A DNA stretch of 64,000 nucleotides from Streptomyces termitum. GTDB taxonomy: Bacteria > Actinomycetota > Actinomycetes > Streptomycetales > Streptomycetaceae. A program made the position numbers and the translations under genes. Where the stretch lies: NCBI RefSeq assembly GCF_014650175.1, contig NZ_BMUL01000012.1, forward strand, positions 186,001-250,000, given 5' to 3'. Positions 38,729-49,195 of this stretch are shown one piece after another (positions within the stretch are counted from its first letter, which is position 1; every line of letters begins with the position of its first letter). The notes under the pieces are model-generated. The model ran no database searches. It saw only the letters and a list, made by a program, of their open reading frames with translations, and had not been told where the DNA came from.

Positions 38729-39904
38729 TCACGCTCCCTTCGCAGCCTGGAACAGCTCCGCCCTGGGGTCCGTGTCGGCGGTCGCCTCCGCGTACCGCTC
38801 CAGGGCCTCGCGGGCCTTGTCGTCCAGCTCGCGCGGGACCGCGACCTCGACCGTCACGAGCAGGTCGCCCCGGGTGCCGTCCTTGCGGACCGCGCCCTTG
38901 CCGCGGGCCCGCATGGTCCGGCCGTTCGGCGTGCCGGCGGGCAGCTTGAGGGTGACCGCGGGGCCGCCGAGGGTCGGCACCTTCACCTCGCCGCCGAGCG
39001 CCGCCTCCGCGTAGGAGACGGGCACCGTGACGGTGAGGTTGTCGTCCTTCCGGCCGAAGACCGGGTGGGAGTCGACGTGCACCACGACGAACAGGTCGCC
39101 GTTGGGCCCGCCGCGCTCGCCCGGGGCGCCCTTGCCGCGCAGCCGGATCTTCTGGCCGTCGAAGACGCCCGCCGGGATGCGGACCTGCATGGTCCGCGAG
39201 GACTTGGCCCGGCCAGAGCCCTTGCAGACCTCGCAGGGGTTCTCGGCGATCAGGCCGCGGCCCTTGCAGTCCACGCACGGGTCGGTCAGCGAGAAGCCGC
39301 CGCCGCTGCCGCGCGAGACCTGCCCGGTGCCGACGCAGGTCGGGCAGACCCGGGGGGTGCCGTTCTTGTCGCCGGTGCCCGAACAGGACGTGCACGGCTG
39401 CTGGCTGGACATCCGCAGCGGCACGGTCGCGCCCTCGATGGCCTCGGTGAAGCTGAGCGTCACCTCGGACTCGATGTCCTGGCCCCGGCGGGGCTGGGTG
39501 CGGGCACCCGCGCCGCCCCGGTTGAACAGGCCCCCGAAGACGTCCCCGAGGCCGCCGCCGAAACCGCCGGCGCCACCGGGCGCTCCCTGCGCGCCCCCGA
39601 AGAGGTCGCCCAGGTCGAAGTTGAACGAGCCGCCGCCGCCCGGACCCCCGGCACGGAGACCGCCGTTGCCGAAGAGGGCGCGCGCCTCGTCGTACTCCTT
39701 GCGCTTCTTGGGGTCGCCGAGGACGTCGTTCGCCTCGGAGATCTCCTTGAAGCGCTCCTCGGCGACGGTGTCGCCCTTGTTGGCGTCCGGATGGTTCTCG
39801 CGGGCGAGCTTCCGGTACGCCTTCTTGATCTCCGCCTCGGTGGCGTCCTTGGGGACGCCGAGGACCTTGTAGTAGTCCTTCTCGACGAAGTCCTTCGTGC
39901 TCAT
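38729..39904 (-). CDS. dnaJ: DnaJ co-chaperone
   Basis: The protein has 391 residues, start MSTKDFVEKDYYKVLG after GGGAGGAGGG. The J domain contains HPD in ARENHPDANKGD. A Gly/Phe-rich region (residues 80-150) with FGGGLGDVFGGLF follows. Four zinc motifs CTSCSGTG, CPTCVGTG, CVDCKGRG and CEVCKGSG come next, then two beta domains. It is the complete type I form. It stimulates DnaK ATP hydrolysis and delivers substrates. Confidence 0.97.
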   Translation of the reverse strand: MSTKDFVEKDYYKVLGVPKDATEAEIKKAYRKLARENHPDANKGDTVAEERFKEISEANDVLGDPKKRKEYDEARALFGNGGLRAGGPGGGGSFNFDLGDLFGGAQGAPGGAGGFGGGLGDVFGGLFNRGGAGARTQPRRGQDIESEVTLSFTEAIEGATVPLRMSSQQPCTSCSGTGDKNGTPRVCPTCVGTGQVSRGSGGGFSLTDPCVDCKGRGLIAENPCEVCKGSGRAKSSRTMQVRIPAGVFDGQKIRLRGKGAPGERGGPNGDLFVVVHVDSHPVFGRKDDNLTVTVPVSYAEAALGGEVKVPTLGGPAVTLKLPAGTPNGRTMRARGKGAVRKDGTRGDLLVTVEVAVPRELDDKAREALERYAEATADTDPRAELFQAAKGA

Positions 39905-39996
39905 CGACGTCCCTCCTCCCGCGTACGGGTACGGCTGTTGTCCGTGCTGCTCGTGCCGCCCCCGGTGGTCTCACCGGCCGGGGGCGGCACGTCCCG

Positions 39997-40619
39997 CTAC
40001 TTCTCGTCCTGCTCGGAGTCGTCCGACTCCTCGGCCTTGCCCTGCGCCCCGGGCTGGGGCTCGGCGACCGCCACCCGGGCGGGCCGGATGGTGCGCTCAC
40101 CGATCCGGTACCCCGGCTGGAGGATCGCCACGCAGGTCGTCTCGGTGACGTCCGGCGCGTACGAGTGCATCAGGGCCTCGTGGATCGTCGGGTCGAAGGG
40201 CTCGCCCTCCTTGCCGAACTGCTGGAGCCCCATCTTGGCGACCACGGTCTCCAGCGACTCGGCGACCGACTTGAAGCCGCCGAGCAGCTCGCCGTGGTCC
40301 CGGGCCCGGCCGACGTCGTCCAGGACGGGCAGCAGGTCGGAGAGGAGGTTCGCGACGGCGATCTCCTTGACCGTGACCCGGTCCCGCTCGACGCGGCGCC
40401 GGTAGTTCTGGTACTCCGCCTGGAGGCGCTGGAGGTCGCCGGTGCGCTCGGAGAGCGCGGAGCGGGCCTGGTCCAGCTGGGCGGTGAGGGCGGTCTCGGC
40501 CACCGACGTGTCGTTCGCGTCCCCGGCCGGGGCCGCCGTGTCCTCGGAGGACTCGGCGGTCTCGGCGGCGTCGCCGGAGGGGACGTCGGGCTTCTCCTCG
40601 AAGCCCGGGGTCTCCTCGC

Positions 40620-40623
<4 letters not shown>
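39997..40623 (-). CDS. grpE: GrpE nucleotide-exchange factor
   Basis: The protein has 208 residues from GTG at 40623, overlapping the dnaK stop by 4 bp (GTGA), so coupled. It has an acidic Ala/Glu/Thr-rich N-terminus and a long coiled coil (LTAQLDQARSALSERTGDL, LQAEYQNYRRRVERD). The beta-wing domain contains MGLQQFGKEGEPFDPTIHEAL and VLQPGYRIGERTIRPARVAV-type sequence (here AILQPGYRIGERTIRP). It releases ADP from DnaK. A 92-bp gap precedes dnaJ. Confidence 0.96.
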
Positions 40624-42464
<1,841 letters not shown>

Positions 42465-42486
42465 TTCGATTCCTCCAGCTGACTGA

Positions 42487-42507
42487 CTTGAGTGGGACTG
42501 ACTCAAG
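42487..42507. promoter_or_regulatory. HAIR operator, perfect consensus, downstream of the dnaK promoter
   Basis: CTTGAGT-N7-ACTCAAG with no mismatch; it touches the -10 box and covers the region of transcription start. Confidence 0.95.
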
Positions 42508-42534
42508 GATGCACGACGGGACGGAGAACGTCAA
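42506..42534 (-). promoter_or_regulatory. Putative dnaK promoter
   Basis: On the minus strand a -35 box TTGACG (42529-42534) and -10 box CATCCT (42506-42511) are separated by 17 bp, about 40 bp before the dnaK start. HAIR sites flank both ends. Confidence 0.65.
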
Positions 42535-42538
42535 CAGA

Positions 42539-42559
42539 CTTGAGCCTGGTCCACTCAAG
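42539..42559. promoter_or_regulatory. HAIR operator, upstream of the dnaK -35 box
   Basis: CTTGAGC-N7-ACTCAAG, one mismatch to consensus, ending 5 bp from the -35 hexamer. A further half site, ACTCAAA, lies at 42572-42578. Confidence 0.93.
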
Positions 42560-42708
42560 TCTTCGTCGGCCGCATCACTCAAAGGGACGCGGAAAGCGCG
42601 TCGCTCCCTGAGTCGGGGCGCGGGAAGTGGCAGAGTCCTGGTGCCCCTTGTCGGGCAAAGCAGGCATATCCCACGAACATCCCATGATCTCAGCCGGAGG
42701 GTCGGGAC

Positions 42709-43296
42709 ATGACGGCACACGACCGCCCCCTCGGCGCCCCGGACGGCCCCGCCGCCGGGACCGCCCTCCCCCTCGGCGCCGGTTCGGGCTTCGCCCTCGA
42801 TCCCAAGCGCGGTTTCGACCTGCTCGCCGGTACGGCGCTGCTGGTCGCGCTCGCGCCGCTGCTCGGTCTGGTGGCCCTCGCCCTGCGCGCCGCCGACGAC
42901 CGGCCGGTGCTGCGGCGGCGCACGGTGGCGGGGCGGGGCGGCCGGCCGTTCACGATGCTGACCTTCCGCACCCGCAGCCCGCTGGCCGCGCTGCCGCTGC
43001 TGCTGCACGTCGTCCGGGGCGAGATGTCGCTGGTGGGACCGTGTCCGCTGACCCCCGCGCACCGGGAGTGCACGGGCGAGGCGCGGCGCCGGCTGACCGT
43101 CCGTCCGGGGCTGACGGGGCCGTGGCAGATCAGCGGCCGGTCGGAGCTGCCGTGGGAGGAGCGCGAGCTGCTCGACCTCCACTACGTGGACCACCACTGG
43201 CTCGGCATGGACCTGGCCGTTCTGGCGCGTACGCTTCCAGCAGTCCGCCGACGTCGTCTCCGTCGCGCCTCCGCCCGCGCGGCAAGGCTTGCCTGA
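42709..43296 (+). CDS. Short bacterial sugar transferase (undecaprenyl-phosphate type)
   Basis: The protein has 195 residues, start MTAHDRPLGAP after GGAGGG. It is the minimal catalytic domain of initiating phosphoglycosyl transferases: a hydrophobic reentrant helix (FDLLAGTALLVALAPLLGLVAL) near 35-56, RRTVAGRGGRPFTMLTFRTRS, GEMSLVGPCPLTP, and RPGLTGPWQISGRSELPWEE. Such enzymes transfer a sugar phosphate to undecaprenyl phosphate. It lacks the usual DR or KE acidic segment length of full WcaJ-like proteins, and no other polysaccharide genes are adjacent, so it is an orphan. Divergent from dnaK. Confidence 0.82.
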   Translation: MTAHDRPLGAPDGPAAGTALPLGAGSGFALDPKRGFDLLAGTALLVALAPLLGLVALALRAADDRPVLRRRTVAGRGGRPFTMLTFRTRSPLAALPLLLHVVRGEMSLVGPCPLTPAHRECTGEARRRLTVRPGLTGPWQISGRSELPWEERELLDLHYVDHHWLGMDLAVLARTLPAVRRRRLRRASARAARLA

Positions 43297-43365
43297 GCGA
43301 CACAGATCACCGCGAGGGCCGCTACTGGGCGCCGCCCCGAGCGGGTAATCTCAGCACGGACTAAA

Positions 43366-43379
43366 TAAGTTACCGCTTA
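43366..43379. promoter_or_regulatory. Possible operator upstream of the EtfD-like gene
   Basis: TAAG-TTACCG-CTTA is an inverted repeat in the only AT-richer stretch of the 163-bp gap before the Fe-S oxidoreductase gene. It resembles TetR-family operators in spacing but is short; a chance match is possible. Confidence 0.3.
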
Positions 43380-43459
43380 GTAGGCCCCAGGCGAGGGTGA
43401 GGGCGAGGCGAGCACGAGGCCGCGCCCGCCTCGTTCCGGGCCCGCCCGAGGAGCCCGTC

Positions 43460-45721
43460 ATGCAACTCGCCGCGATCATCGTGTCGCTGACGCTGACCGT
43501 GGTCGGCGTTGCCCTGCTCGCTCGCGCCATCGGACAGTTCGTCCGCTACTTCAAGCTCGGCCAGCCCGTGCCGGCCGGCACCCGGACCGACAACCCGTAC
43601 CAGCGCAGCGTCACCCTGGTCCGGGAGTTCCTCGGACACACCCGGATGAACCGCTGGGGCATCGTGGGCTTCGCCCACTGGTTCGTCGCCGTCGGCTTCC
43701 TGACCCTGCCGCCCACCCTGGCGCAGGCGTTCGGCCAGCTCTTCCAGGCCGACTGGACGCTGCCGGTCATCGGCGGCTTCCTGCCGTTCGAGCTGTACAT
43801 CGAGTTCATCGGCGTCATGACGATCCTCGGCATCGCCGTGCTGATGGTCATCCGCCTGCTGAGCCTGCCGGGCCGCGCCGGCCGCAAGTCCCGCTTCGCC
43901 GGCTCCAAGGCGGGCCAGGCGTACTTCGTCGAGTACGTCATCCTCACCATCGGCCTCGCGATCTACGTGCTGCGCGGCCTGGAGGGCGCGATCCACCACG
44001 TCGAGGGCTACGAGGCCGCGTACTTCGCCTCGTACCCGCTCGTCCTGGCCTTCAAGGGCCTGAGCGTTCCCACCCTCCAGACGCTGATCTACTTCACCGC
44101 CATGGTGAAGATCAGTACCTCGTTCATCTGGATGATCGTGGTCTCGCTCAACACCAACATGGGCGTGGCCTGGCACCGCTTCCTCGGCTTCCCGAACATC
44201 TGGTTCAAGCGCAACGCCGACGGCGCCACCGCGCTCGGCGCGCTCCAGCCGATGACGAGCGGCGGCGAGCCGATCGACTTCGAGGACCCGGGCGAGGACG
44301 ACGTCTACGGCGTCTCCCAGGTCGAGCAGTTCTCCTGGAAGGGCCTCCTCGACTTCTCCACCTGCACCGAGTGCGGCCGCTGCCAGTCGCAGTGCCCCGC
44401 CTGGAACACCGGCAAGCCCCTCTCCCCCAAGCTCCTCATCATGTCGCTGCGCGACCACGCGCACGCGAAGGCGCCGTACCTGCTCGCGGGCGGCGGCAAG
44501 GACATGGAGGGCAACGAGAAGGCCTCCGAGGAGCAGCTCAAGGACGTCCCCGCGGCCGCCCTCGCCGAGGCCGAGCGCCCCCTCATCGGCACCGCCGAGG
44601 CGAACGGCGTCATCGACCCGGACGTCCTGTGGTCCTGCACCACCTGCGGCGCCTGCGTCGAGCAGTGCCCGGTGGACATCGAGCACATCGACCACATCGT
44701 CGACATGCGCCGCTACCAGGTGATGATCGAGTCCGCGTTCCCGTCCGAGGCGGGCACGATGCTCAAGAACCTGGAGAAGAAGGGCAACCCCTGGGGTCTC
44801 GCCAAGAAGCAGCGCGTCGAGTGGACCAAGGAGGTCGACTTCGAGGTCCCGATCGTCGGCAAGGACGTCGAGGACCTGTCCGAGGTCGACTACCTCTACT
44901 GGGTCGGCTGCGCCGGCGCCCTGGAGGACCGGGCCAAGAAGACCACCAAGGCCTTCGCGGAACTGCTCCACATGGCGGGCGTCAAGTTCGCGATCATGGG
45001 CGGCGACGAGAAGTGCACCGGTGACTCGCCCCGCCGCCTCGGCAACGAGCCGCTGTTCCAGCAGCTCGGCCAGGAGAACGTCGCCATGCTGAACATGGCG
45101 TTCGGCGAGGACGACGACGACCCGGAGACGAAGAAGCCGAAGTCGGCGAAGAAGATCGTCTCGACCTGCCCGCACTGCTTCAACACCATCGCCAACGAGT
45201 ACCCGCAGCTCGGCGGCGAGTACGAGGTCATCCACCACACCCAGCTGCTCCAGCACCTCATCGACGAGGGCAAGCTGATCCCGGTGACCCCGGTCGAGGG
45301 CCTCATCACCTACCACGACCCCTGCTACCTGGGCCGTCACAACAAGGTCTACACGCCGCCGCGCGAGATCATGTCCGCCGTCCCCGGTCTGCGCCAGCAG
45401 GAGATGCACCGCCACAAGGAGCGCGGCTTCTGCTGCGGCGCAGGCGGCGCCCGGATGTGGATGGAGGAGCGGATCGGCAAGCGCATCAACAACGAGCGCG
45501 TCGACGAAGCCCTCTCCCTCAACCCGGACATCGTCTCCACCGCCTGCCCGTTCTGCCTCGTCATGCTGACGGACTCCGTCAACGGCAAGAAGAACGAGGG
45601 CAAGGCGAAGGAGTCGATCCAGGTCGTCGACGTGGCCCAGCTGCTGCTGGAGTCCGTGAAGACCCCGATCGACCCCGAGGCCGCCCCGGAGGCGGAGCCG
45701 GAGCCCGAGCCGGCCGCGTAA
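43460..45721 (+). CDS. Membrane Fe-S oxidoreductase, EtfD-like (ETF:quinone oxidoreductase)
   Basis: The protein has 753 residues from ATG 43460 (MQLAAIIVSLTLTVVG), preceded by GAGGAG. About six membrane helices occupy residues 3-250, a nitrate-reductase-gamma/HdrE-like heme-b module. Two 4Fe-4S motifs follow, CTECGRCQSQCPAWN and CTTCGACVEQCPVD. Then come two CCG domains: GCAGALEDRA...KCTGDS...CPHCFNT and DPCYLGRHN...RGFCCGAGGARM...ACPFC. This order matches mycobacterial EtfD, which passes electrons from acyl-CoA dehydrogenases via electron-transfer flavoprotein to menaquinone. Assigned by architecture; fatty-acid oxidation role is inferred. Confidence 0.88.
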   Translation: MQLAAIIVSLTLTVVGVALLARAIGQFVRYFKLGQPVPAGTRTDNPYQRSVTLVREFLGHTRMNRWGIVGFAHWFVAVGFLTLPPTLAQAFGQLFQADWTLPVIGGFLPFELYIEFIGVMTILGIAVLMVIRLLSLPGRAGRKSRFAGSKAGQAYFVEYVILTIGLAIYVLRGLEGAIHHVEGYEAAYFASYPLVLAFKGLSVPTLQTLIYFTAMVKISTSFIWMIVVSLNTNMGVAWHRFLGFPNIWFKRNADGATALGALQPMTSGGEPIDFEDPGEDDVYGVSQVEQFSWKGLLDFSTCTECGRCQSQCPAWNTGKPLSPKLLIMSLRDHAHAKAPYLLAGGGKDMEGNEKASEEQLKDVPAAALAEAERPLIGTAEANGVIDPDVLWSCTTCGACVEQCPVDIEHIDHIVDMRRYQVMIESAFPSEAGTMLKNLEKKGNPWGLAKKQRVEWTKEVDFEVPIVGKDVEDLSEVDYLYWVGCAGALEDRAKKTTKAFAELLHMAGVKFAIMGGDEKCTGDSPRRLGNEPLFQQLGQENVAMLNMAFGEDDDDPETKKPKSAKKIVSTCPHCFNTIANEYPQLGGEYEVIHHTQLLQHLIDEGKLIPVTPVEGLITYHDPCYLGRHNKVYTPPREIMSAVPGLRQQEMHRHKERGFCCGAGGARMWMEERIGKRINNERVDEALSLNPDIVSTACPFCLVMLTDSVNGKKNEGKAKESIQVVDVAQLLLESVKTPIDPEAAPEAEPEPEPAA

Positions 45722-45880
45722 CCGCCGCCCGGACCTCACGAGGGCCGTCCCGCCACCCGGCGGGGCGGCCCTCGCCGCGCGTCCGCCGCCTCCTCCCCCG
45801 GGACCCCCCGTCCCCTAGGGGATGTCACAGGTCAGCCGCAAAGGAGCCGGTGGGCTGCGGAAACGGGTACGTTCAATGAC

Positions 45881-46798
45881 GTGGCTGGATTCAGGAACGG
45901 ACGCGGCCGGGACGACCACCCCCCGCGACAGCATCGACCGCAGCAAGCACCTCAGGCGCCGTACGGGTACAACGCGCCCCCGCCGGGCTACCCGCAGCAG
46001 CAGCCCCAGCAGCAGTGGCAGCAGCCGCAGCAGCAGCCGTACGGGGGACAGCCCCACGGCGGGCAGCCCTACGGCGGACAGCCGCACGGCGGGCAGCGGC
46101 AGGGGGACCCGTACGGGGAGCCGGAGTACTTCGGCGATCCGCACGGACACCCTCAGCAGCACGCCGCGACGGCGAACAACCCGGGCCACACCCAGATGTT
46201 CAGCGTCGACGACCCGTACGGCCAGGCCGCCCACCAGGCGCCGCCCGTCCCCGTCGGCCCCCGCCTGGGCTGGAAGCCGCTCCTGAGCGGCATCGTGCTG
46301 CGCCCCGCCGACACCTTCCTCCAGATGCGCGACCACGCCGTCTGGGGCCCGGCCCTGATCGTCACCTTCCTCTACGGCCTCCTGGCGATCTTCGGCTTCG
46401 ACCAGGCCCGCGAGGAGGTGCTGAACGCCACCCTGGCCAGCACGATCCCGTACGTCCTGATGACGGGCGTCGGCTTCGTCCTCGGCGGCCTGATCCTCGG
46501 CGCGGTCACCCACACCCTGGCGCGCCAGCTCGGCGGCGACGGGGCCTGGCAGCCCACCGTCGGCCTCTCCATGCTGATCATGTCCCTCACGGACGCGCCC
46601 CGGCTCCTCTTCGCCCTCTTCCTGGGCGGCGAGAACGGCCTCGTGCAGATCCTCGGCTGGCTCACCTGGCTCGCCGCCGGCGCCCTCTTCACCCTGATGG
46701 TCGGCCGCTCCCACGACCTCCCCTGGCCCAAGGCCCTCGGCGCCTCGGCCATCCAGCTCGCGGCCCTCCTGAGCCTCATCAAGCTCGGCACCCTGTAG
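45881..46798 (+). CDS. YIP1-family membrane protein with Gln/Pro/Gly-rich N-terminus
   Basis: The protein has 305 residues from GTG at 45881 (VAGFRNGRGRDDH). Residues 1-125 are Gln/Pro/His/Gly-rich with PYGGQPHGGQ repeated twice. Five membrane helices follow, from WKPLLSGIVLRPADTFLQM to the C-terminal LLSLIKLGTL, as in YIP1/DUF1282 proteins. No Shine-Dalgarno precedes the GTG; a -10-like TACGTT (45868-45873) ends 7 nt before it, consistent with a leaderless message. Function unknown. It ends at a strong terminator. Confidence 0.8.
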   Translation: MAGFRNGRGRDDHPPRQHRPQQAPQAPYGYNAPPPGYPQQQPQQQWQQPQQQPYGGQPHGGQPYGGQPHGGQRQGDPYGEPEYFGDPHGHPQQHAATANNPGHTQMFSVDDPYGQAAHQAPPVPVGPRLGWKPLLSGIVLRPADTFLQMRDHAVWGPALIVTFLYGLLAIFGFDQAREEVLNATLASTIPYVLMTGVGFVLGGLILGAVTHTLARQLGGDGAWQPTVGLSMLIMSLTDAPRLLFALFLGGENGLVQILGWLTWLAAGALFTLMVGRSHDLPWPKALGASAIQLAALLSLIKLGTL

Positions 46799-46812
46799 GC
46801 CCCGAGCCCGCA

Positions 46813-46856
46813 TACGGGAAGGCCCCCACCGGTCCACCGGCGGGGGCCTTCCCGTA
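46813..46856. terminator. Bidirectional terminator
   Basis: Perfect 15-bp arms (46813-46827 and 46842-46856) plus an inner CCGG pair, between convergent genes. Confidence 0.85.
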
Positions 46857-46872
46857 CGCGCCCGGCCGCCGC

Positions 46873-47397
46873 CTACCTCCGGGGCTCCGCACGGCGCAGC
46901 TCCCCGGCGACCAGGACCAGGTGGGCGGCCGCGACGAGGAGCACCCCGGGGATCGCGAACAGGGTGCGCTGGTCGCTCTCCAGGACGGCCAGGTACCGGC
47001 TCCGGGAGACCTCGTCCCTGCCGCGCGCGTGGGGCGTGGTGTCGAGGACGGAGTAACGGCCGTCCCGCTCCTCGGCCGCCTGGAGGTTCCCCGCCCCGGC
47101 CTGGTTCACGACCAGCATCACCACCCCGGCCAGCAGCAGCGCCCCCAGCGCGAGCCGCAGCCTGCCCGGCAGGCACCGGAAGGCCGGCCACAGGAAGCTC
47201 CGGTCCGCCCCCGTCAGCGCGAGCCGCACCAGCGCGGCGAGGAAGATCGGGAACAGCGGCAGCACGGCCACCGCCCCCGGCCACCCCGAGACGACCGGCA
47301 GCGGGCCGCCCGGCAGCCAGGTGAGACCGGCGAGCAGCAGCAGCGCCGCCCCCAGCCCGGCGGCCAGGCCCGCGTGTGCTCTGAACGTCCACCCCAT
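46873..47397 (-). CDS. Hypothetical four-helix membrane protein
   Basis: The protein has 174 residues, start MGWTFRAHAGLAAGLG. Helices lie near 8-28, 37-60, 84-103 and 147-165; between the third and fourth is a charged extracytoplasmic loop (NLQAAEERDGRYSVLDTT...). No motif or family is recognised. The ATG at 47397 is the only sensible start. Confidence 0.6.
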   Translation of the reverse strand: MGWTFRAHAGLAAGLGAALLLLAGLTWLPGGPLPVVSGWPGAVAVLPLFPIFLAALVRLALTGADRSFLWPAFRCLPGRLRLALGALLLAGVVMLVVNQAGAGNLQAAEERDGRYSVLDTTPHARGRDEVSRSRYLAVLESDQRTLFAIPGVLLVAAAHLVLVAGELRRAEPRR

Positions 47398-47527
47398 GCC
47401 CCGAGGCTGTCACGGACGCGCCCCCGCCTCACTGCCGCCGCCCGGCAGCTTCGACGGCCCCCGGATGCCGGTCGGCGCGTACGGGCACCGCTGCCGCCGG
47501 AACGGCGAAGGCCCCCGCCGCCTCAAC

Positions 47528-47567
47528 GGGAAAGGCCCCCACCGGCGGAGCGGCGGGGGCCTTTCCC
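47528..47567. terminator. Intrinsic terminator of the dcd-phosphoribosyltransferase operon
   Basis: 13-bp arms (47528-47540 and 47555-47567) lie 23 bp past the phosphoribosyltransferase stop codon. Confidence 0.75.
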
Positions 47568-47590
47568 CCGCGTACGGGAGGCGGCGGTGC

Positions 47591-48088
47591 TCAGGCGTCG
47601 AGGATCTGGCCCTCGCGGCGCACCACGGGCGGCTCGACCGACCAGGGGAAGTTGATCCAGTCGTCGGTCTTCTTCCACACGTACTCGCACTTCACCAGGG
47701 AGTGCGACTTCTCGTAGATGACGGCGGAGCGGACCTCGGCGACGTGGTCGACGCAGAAGTCGTGGACCAGCTTCAGCGTCTTGCCGGTGTCGGCGACGTC
47801 GTCGGTGATCAGGACCTTCTTGTCGGAGAAGTCGATCGCGTCCGGGACCGGCGCCAGCATGACCGGCATCTCCAGCGTCGTACCGACGCCGGTGTAGAAC
47901 TCCACGTTCACGAGGTGGATGTTCTTGCAGTCCAGGGCGTAGGCCAGACCGCCGGCGACGAAGACGCCGCCGCGGGCGATGGAGAGGACGATGTCGGGCT
48001 CGTAGCCGTCGTCCGCGATCGTCTGGGCCAGCTCGCGGACGGCCGTGCCGAAGACCTCGTACGTCAGGTTCTCGCGTACTTCACTCAT
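47591..48088 (-). CDS. Purine-type phosphoribosyltransferase
   Basis: The protein has 165 residues, MSEVRENLTYEVFGTAV. Type I PRTase fold: the PRPP loop is KVLITDDVADTGKTL and the hood region is DIVLSIARGGVFVAGGLAYAL. It is similar in length to the xanthine/guanine and putative hypoxanthine PRTases of actinobacteria. The purine specificity is not fixed by the sequence. It lies 14 bp downstream of dcd on the same strand, so both nucleotide-salvage genes form one operon. Confidence 0.88.
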   Translation of the reverse strand: MSEVRENLTYEVFGTAVRELAQTIADDGYEPDIVLSIARGGVFVAGGLAYALDCKNIHLVNVEFYTGVGTTLEMPVMLAPVPDAIDFSDKKVLITDDVADTGKTLKLVHDFCVDHVAEVRSAVIYEKSHSLVKCEYVWKKTDDWINFPWSVEPPVVRREGQILDA

Positions 48089-48102
48089 GTCCGGCTACCG
48101 CC

Positions 48103-48678
48103 TCACACCTGGGTCCGATGGAAGTTCATGTACGAGCGGGAGGCCGTCGGCCCCCGCTGGCCCTGGTACCGCGAGCCGTACCGCTCCGTGCCGTACGGGA
48201 ACTCGGCGGGCGAGCTGAGCCGGAACATGCAGAGCTGCCCGATCTTCATCCCCGGCCAGAGCTTGATGGGCAGGGTCGCGAGGTTCGACAGCTCCAGGGT
48301 CACGTGCCCGGAGAAACCGGGGTCGATGAAGCCGGCCGTCGAATGCGTCACGAGCCCGAGCCGCCCGAGGGAGCTCTTGCCCTCCAGCCGCGACGCGATG
48401 TCGTCCGGCAGGCTGATGACCTCGTACGTCGACGCGAGCACGAACTCACCGGGGTGCAGGATGAACGCCTCGTCGCCCTCCGGCTCCACCTCGCGCGTCA
48501 GGTCCAGCTGCTCGGTGGCCGGGTCGATGTGCGGGTAGCGGTGGTTCTCGAACACCCGGAAGTAGCGGTCGAGCCGCACGTCGATGCTCGACGGCTGCAC
48601 CATGGATTCGTCGTACGGATCGATCCGCACCCGTCCGGCGTCGATCTCGGCCCGGATGTCCTTGTCTGAGAGAAGCAC
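48103..48678 (-). CDS. dcd: dCTP deaminase
   Basis: The protein has 191 residues from GTG at 48678 (VLLSDKDIRAEIDAG); the longer frame adds an atypical leader. Motifs: QPSSIDVRLD, FVLASTYEVISLPDD, EGKSSLGRLGLVTHSTAGFIDPGF (the catalytic Glu and Arg region follow in TLELSNL) and PAEFPYGTERYGSRYQGQRGP. It makes dUTP from dCTP, feeding thymidylate synthesis. Trimer, cytosolic. Confidence 0.96.
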   Translation of the reverse strand: MLLSDKDIRAEIDAGRVRIDPYDESMVQPSSIDVRLDRYFRVFENHRYPHIDPATEQLDLTREVEPEGDEAFILHPGEFVLASTYEVISLPDDIASRLEGKSSLGRLGLVTHSTAGFIDPGFSGHVTLELSNLATLPIKLWPGMKIGQLCMFRLSSPAEFPYGTERYGSRYQGQRGPTASRSYMNFHRTQV

Positions 48679-48741
48679 GCCCCCACGATACGCAGAGGGC
48701 GCGGACCTCCCCAATCGGGACCGGATCCGCGCCCACCCAGG

Positions 48742-48915
48742 TCAACGCCGCGCGACCTCCACCGGCACCGCCTGCCTCAGCCGCGCACACCTCGGACACC
48801 GGATGAGCCGCCCGGGCCCGATCCGCCCGGACCCGAGCTGCTGAAGCGGAAACGAGGCGGTACTGAACACATGCCCTTCGGCACAGCGGACGACGGTGCG
48901 CTCCACGGAACCCAT
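48742..48915 (-). CDS. Small zinc-ribbon-like protein
   Basis: The protein has 57 residues from the ATG at 48915 (MGSVERTVVRCAEGHVFST), with GGGAAGGG upstream. The CAEGH and CPRC pairs, 30 residues apart, form a single treble-clef-type zinc site (Cys, His, Cys, Cys). Proteins of this exact layout occur across Streptomyces (memory), without known function. They resemble small nucleic-acid- or protein-binding zinc ribbons. Confidence 0.75.
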   Translation of the reverse strand: MGSVERTVVRCAEGHVFSTASFPLQQLGSGRIGPGRLIRCPRCARLRQAVPVEVARR

Positions 48916-49079
48916 CAAGTCCCTTCCCCTACACACGTGCTGGACGAGACAGCCACATTAGGGGATCAACGGGACACCCTCCACGCGGCACTCCGACCCA
49001 CCGGGGAGAGACGAACTCCACCACACCTGACCCATGGGGTACAGTGTGCAACGATGCGGCTGGCCCATTCGGCCGCTGC

Positions 49080-49150
49080 GCGGATGTAGTTTAATGGTAG
49101 AACATGAGCTTCCCAAGCTTATAGCGCGGGTTCGATTCCCGTCATCCGCT
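49080..49150 (+). tRNA. tRNA-Gly (anticodon CCC)
   Basis: A 71-nt cloverleaf: acceptor GCGGATG pairs with CATCCGC, D-arm GTAGTTTAATGGTAGAAC, anticodon arm TGAGC-TTCCCAA-GCTTA with CCC, T-arm CGGG-TTCGATT-CCCG. CCA is not encoded. It is followed by a strong terminator. Its 3' half is duplicated twice downstream, marking it as an integration site. Confidence 0.95.
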
Positions 49151-49195
49151 CTTCTACGAAGCCCCAGGTCAGCGACCTGGGGCTTCGTTGTTGTC
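49110..49195. repeat. Left attachment-site copy (3' half of tRNA-Gly plus terminator)
   Basis: The 86-bp segment is repeated at 57667-57752 with 44 bp of unbroken identity from the anticodon loop to past the tRNA end, then 4 mismatches in all. It keeps a functional tRNA end, as integrating elements do. Confidence 0.9.
49157..49187 (+). terminator. Terminator of tRNA-Gly
   Basis: Perfect 14-bp arms with loop AGC followed by TTGTTGT. It is included in the repeated att block. Confidence 0.9.

Noticed and set aside
43370..45739. 789-codon minus-strand frame
   Set aside because: Exact antisense of the EtfD-like gene, which has clear Fe-S motifs.
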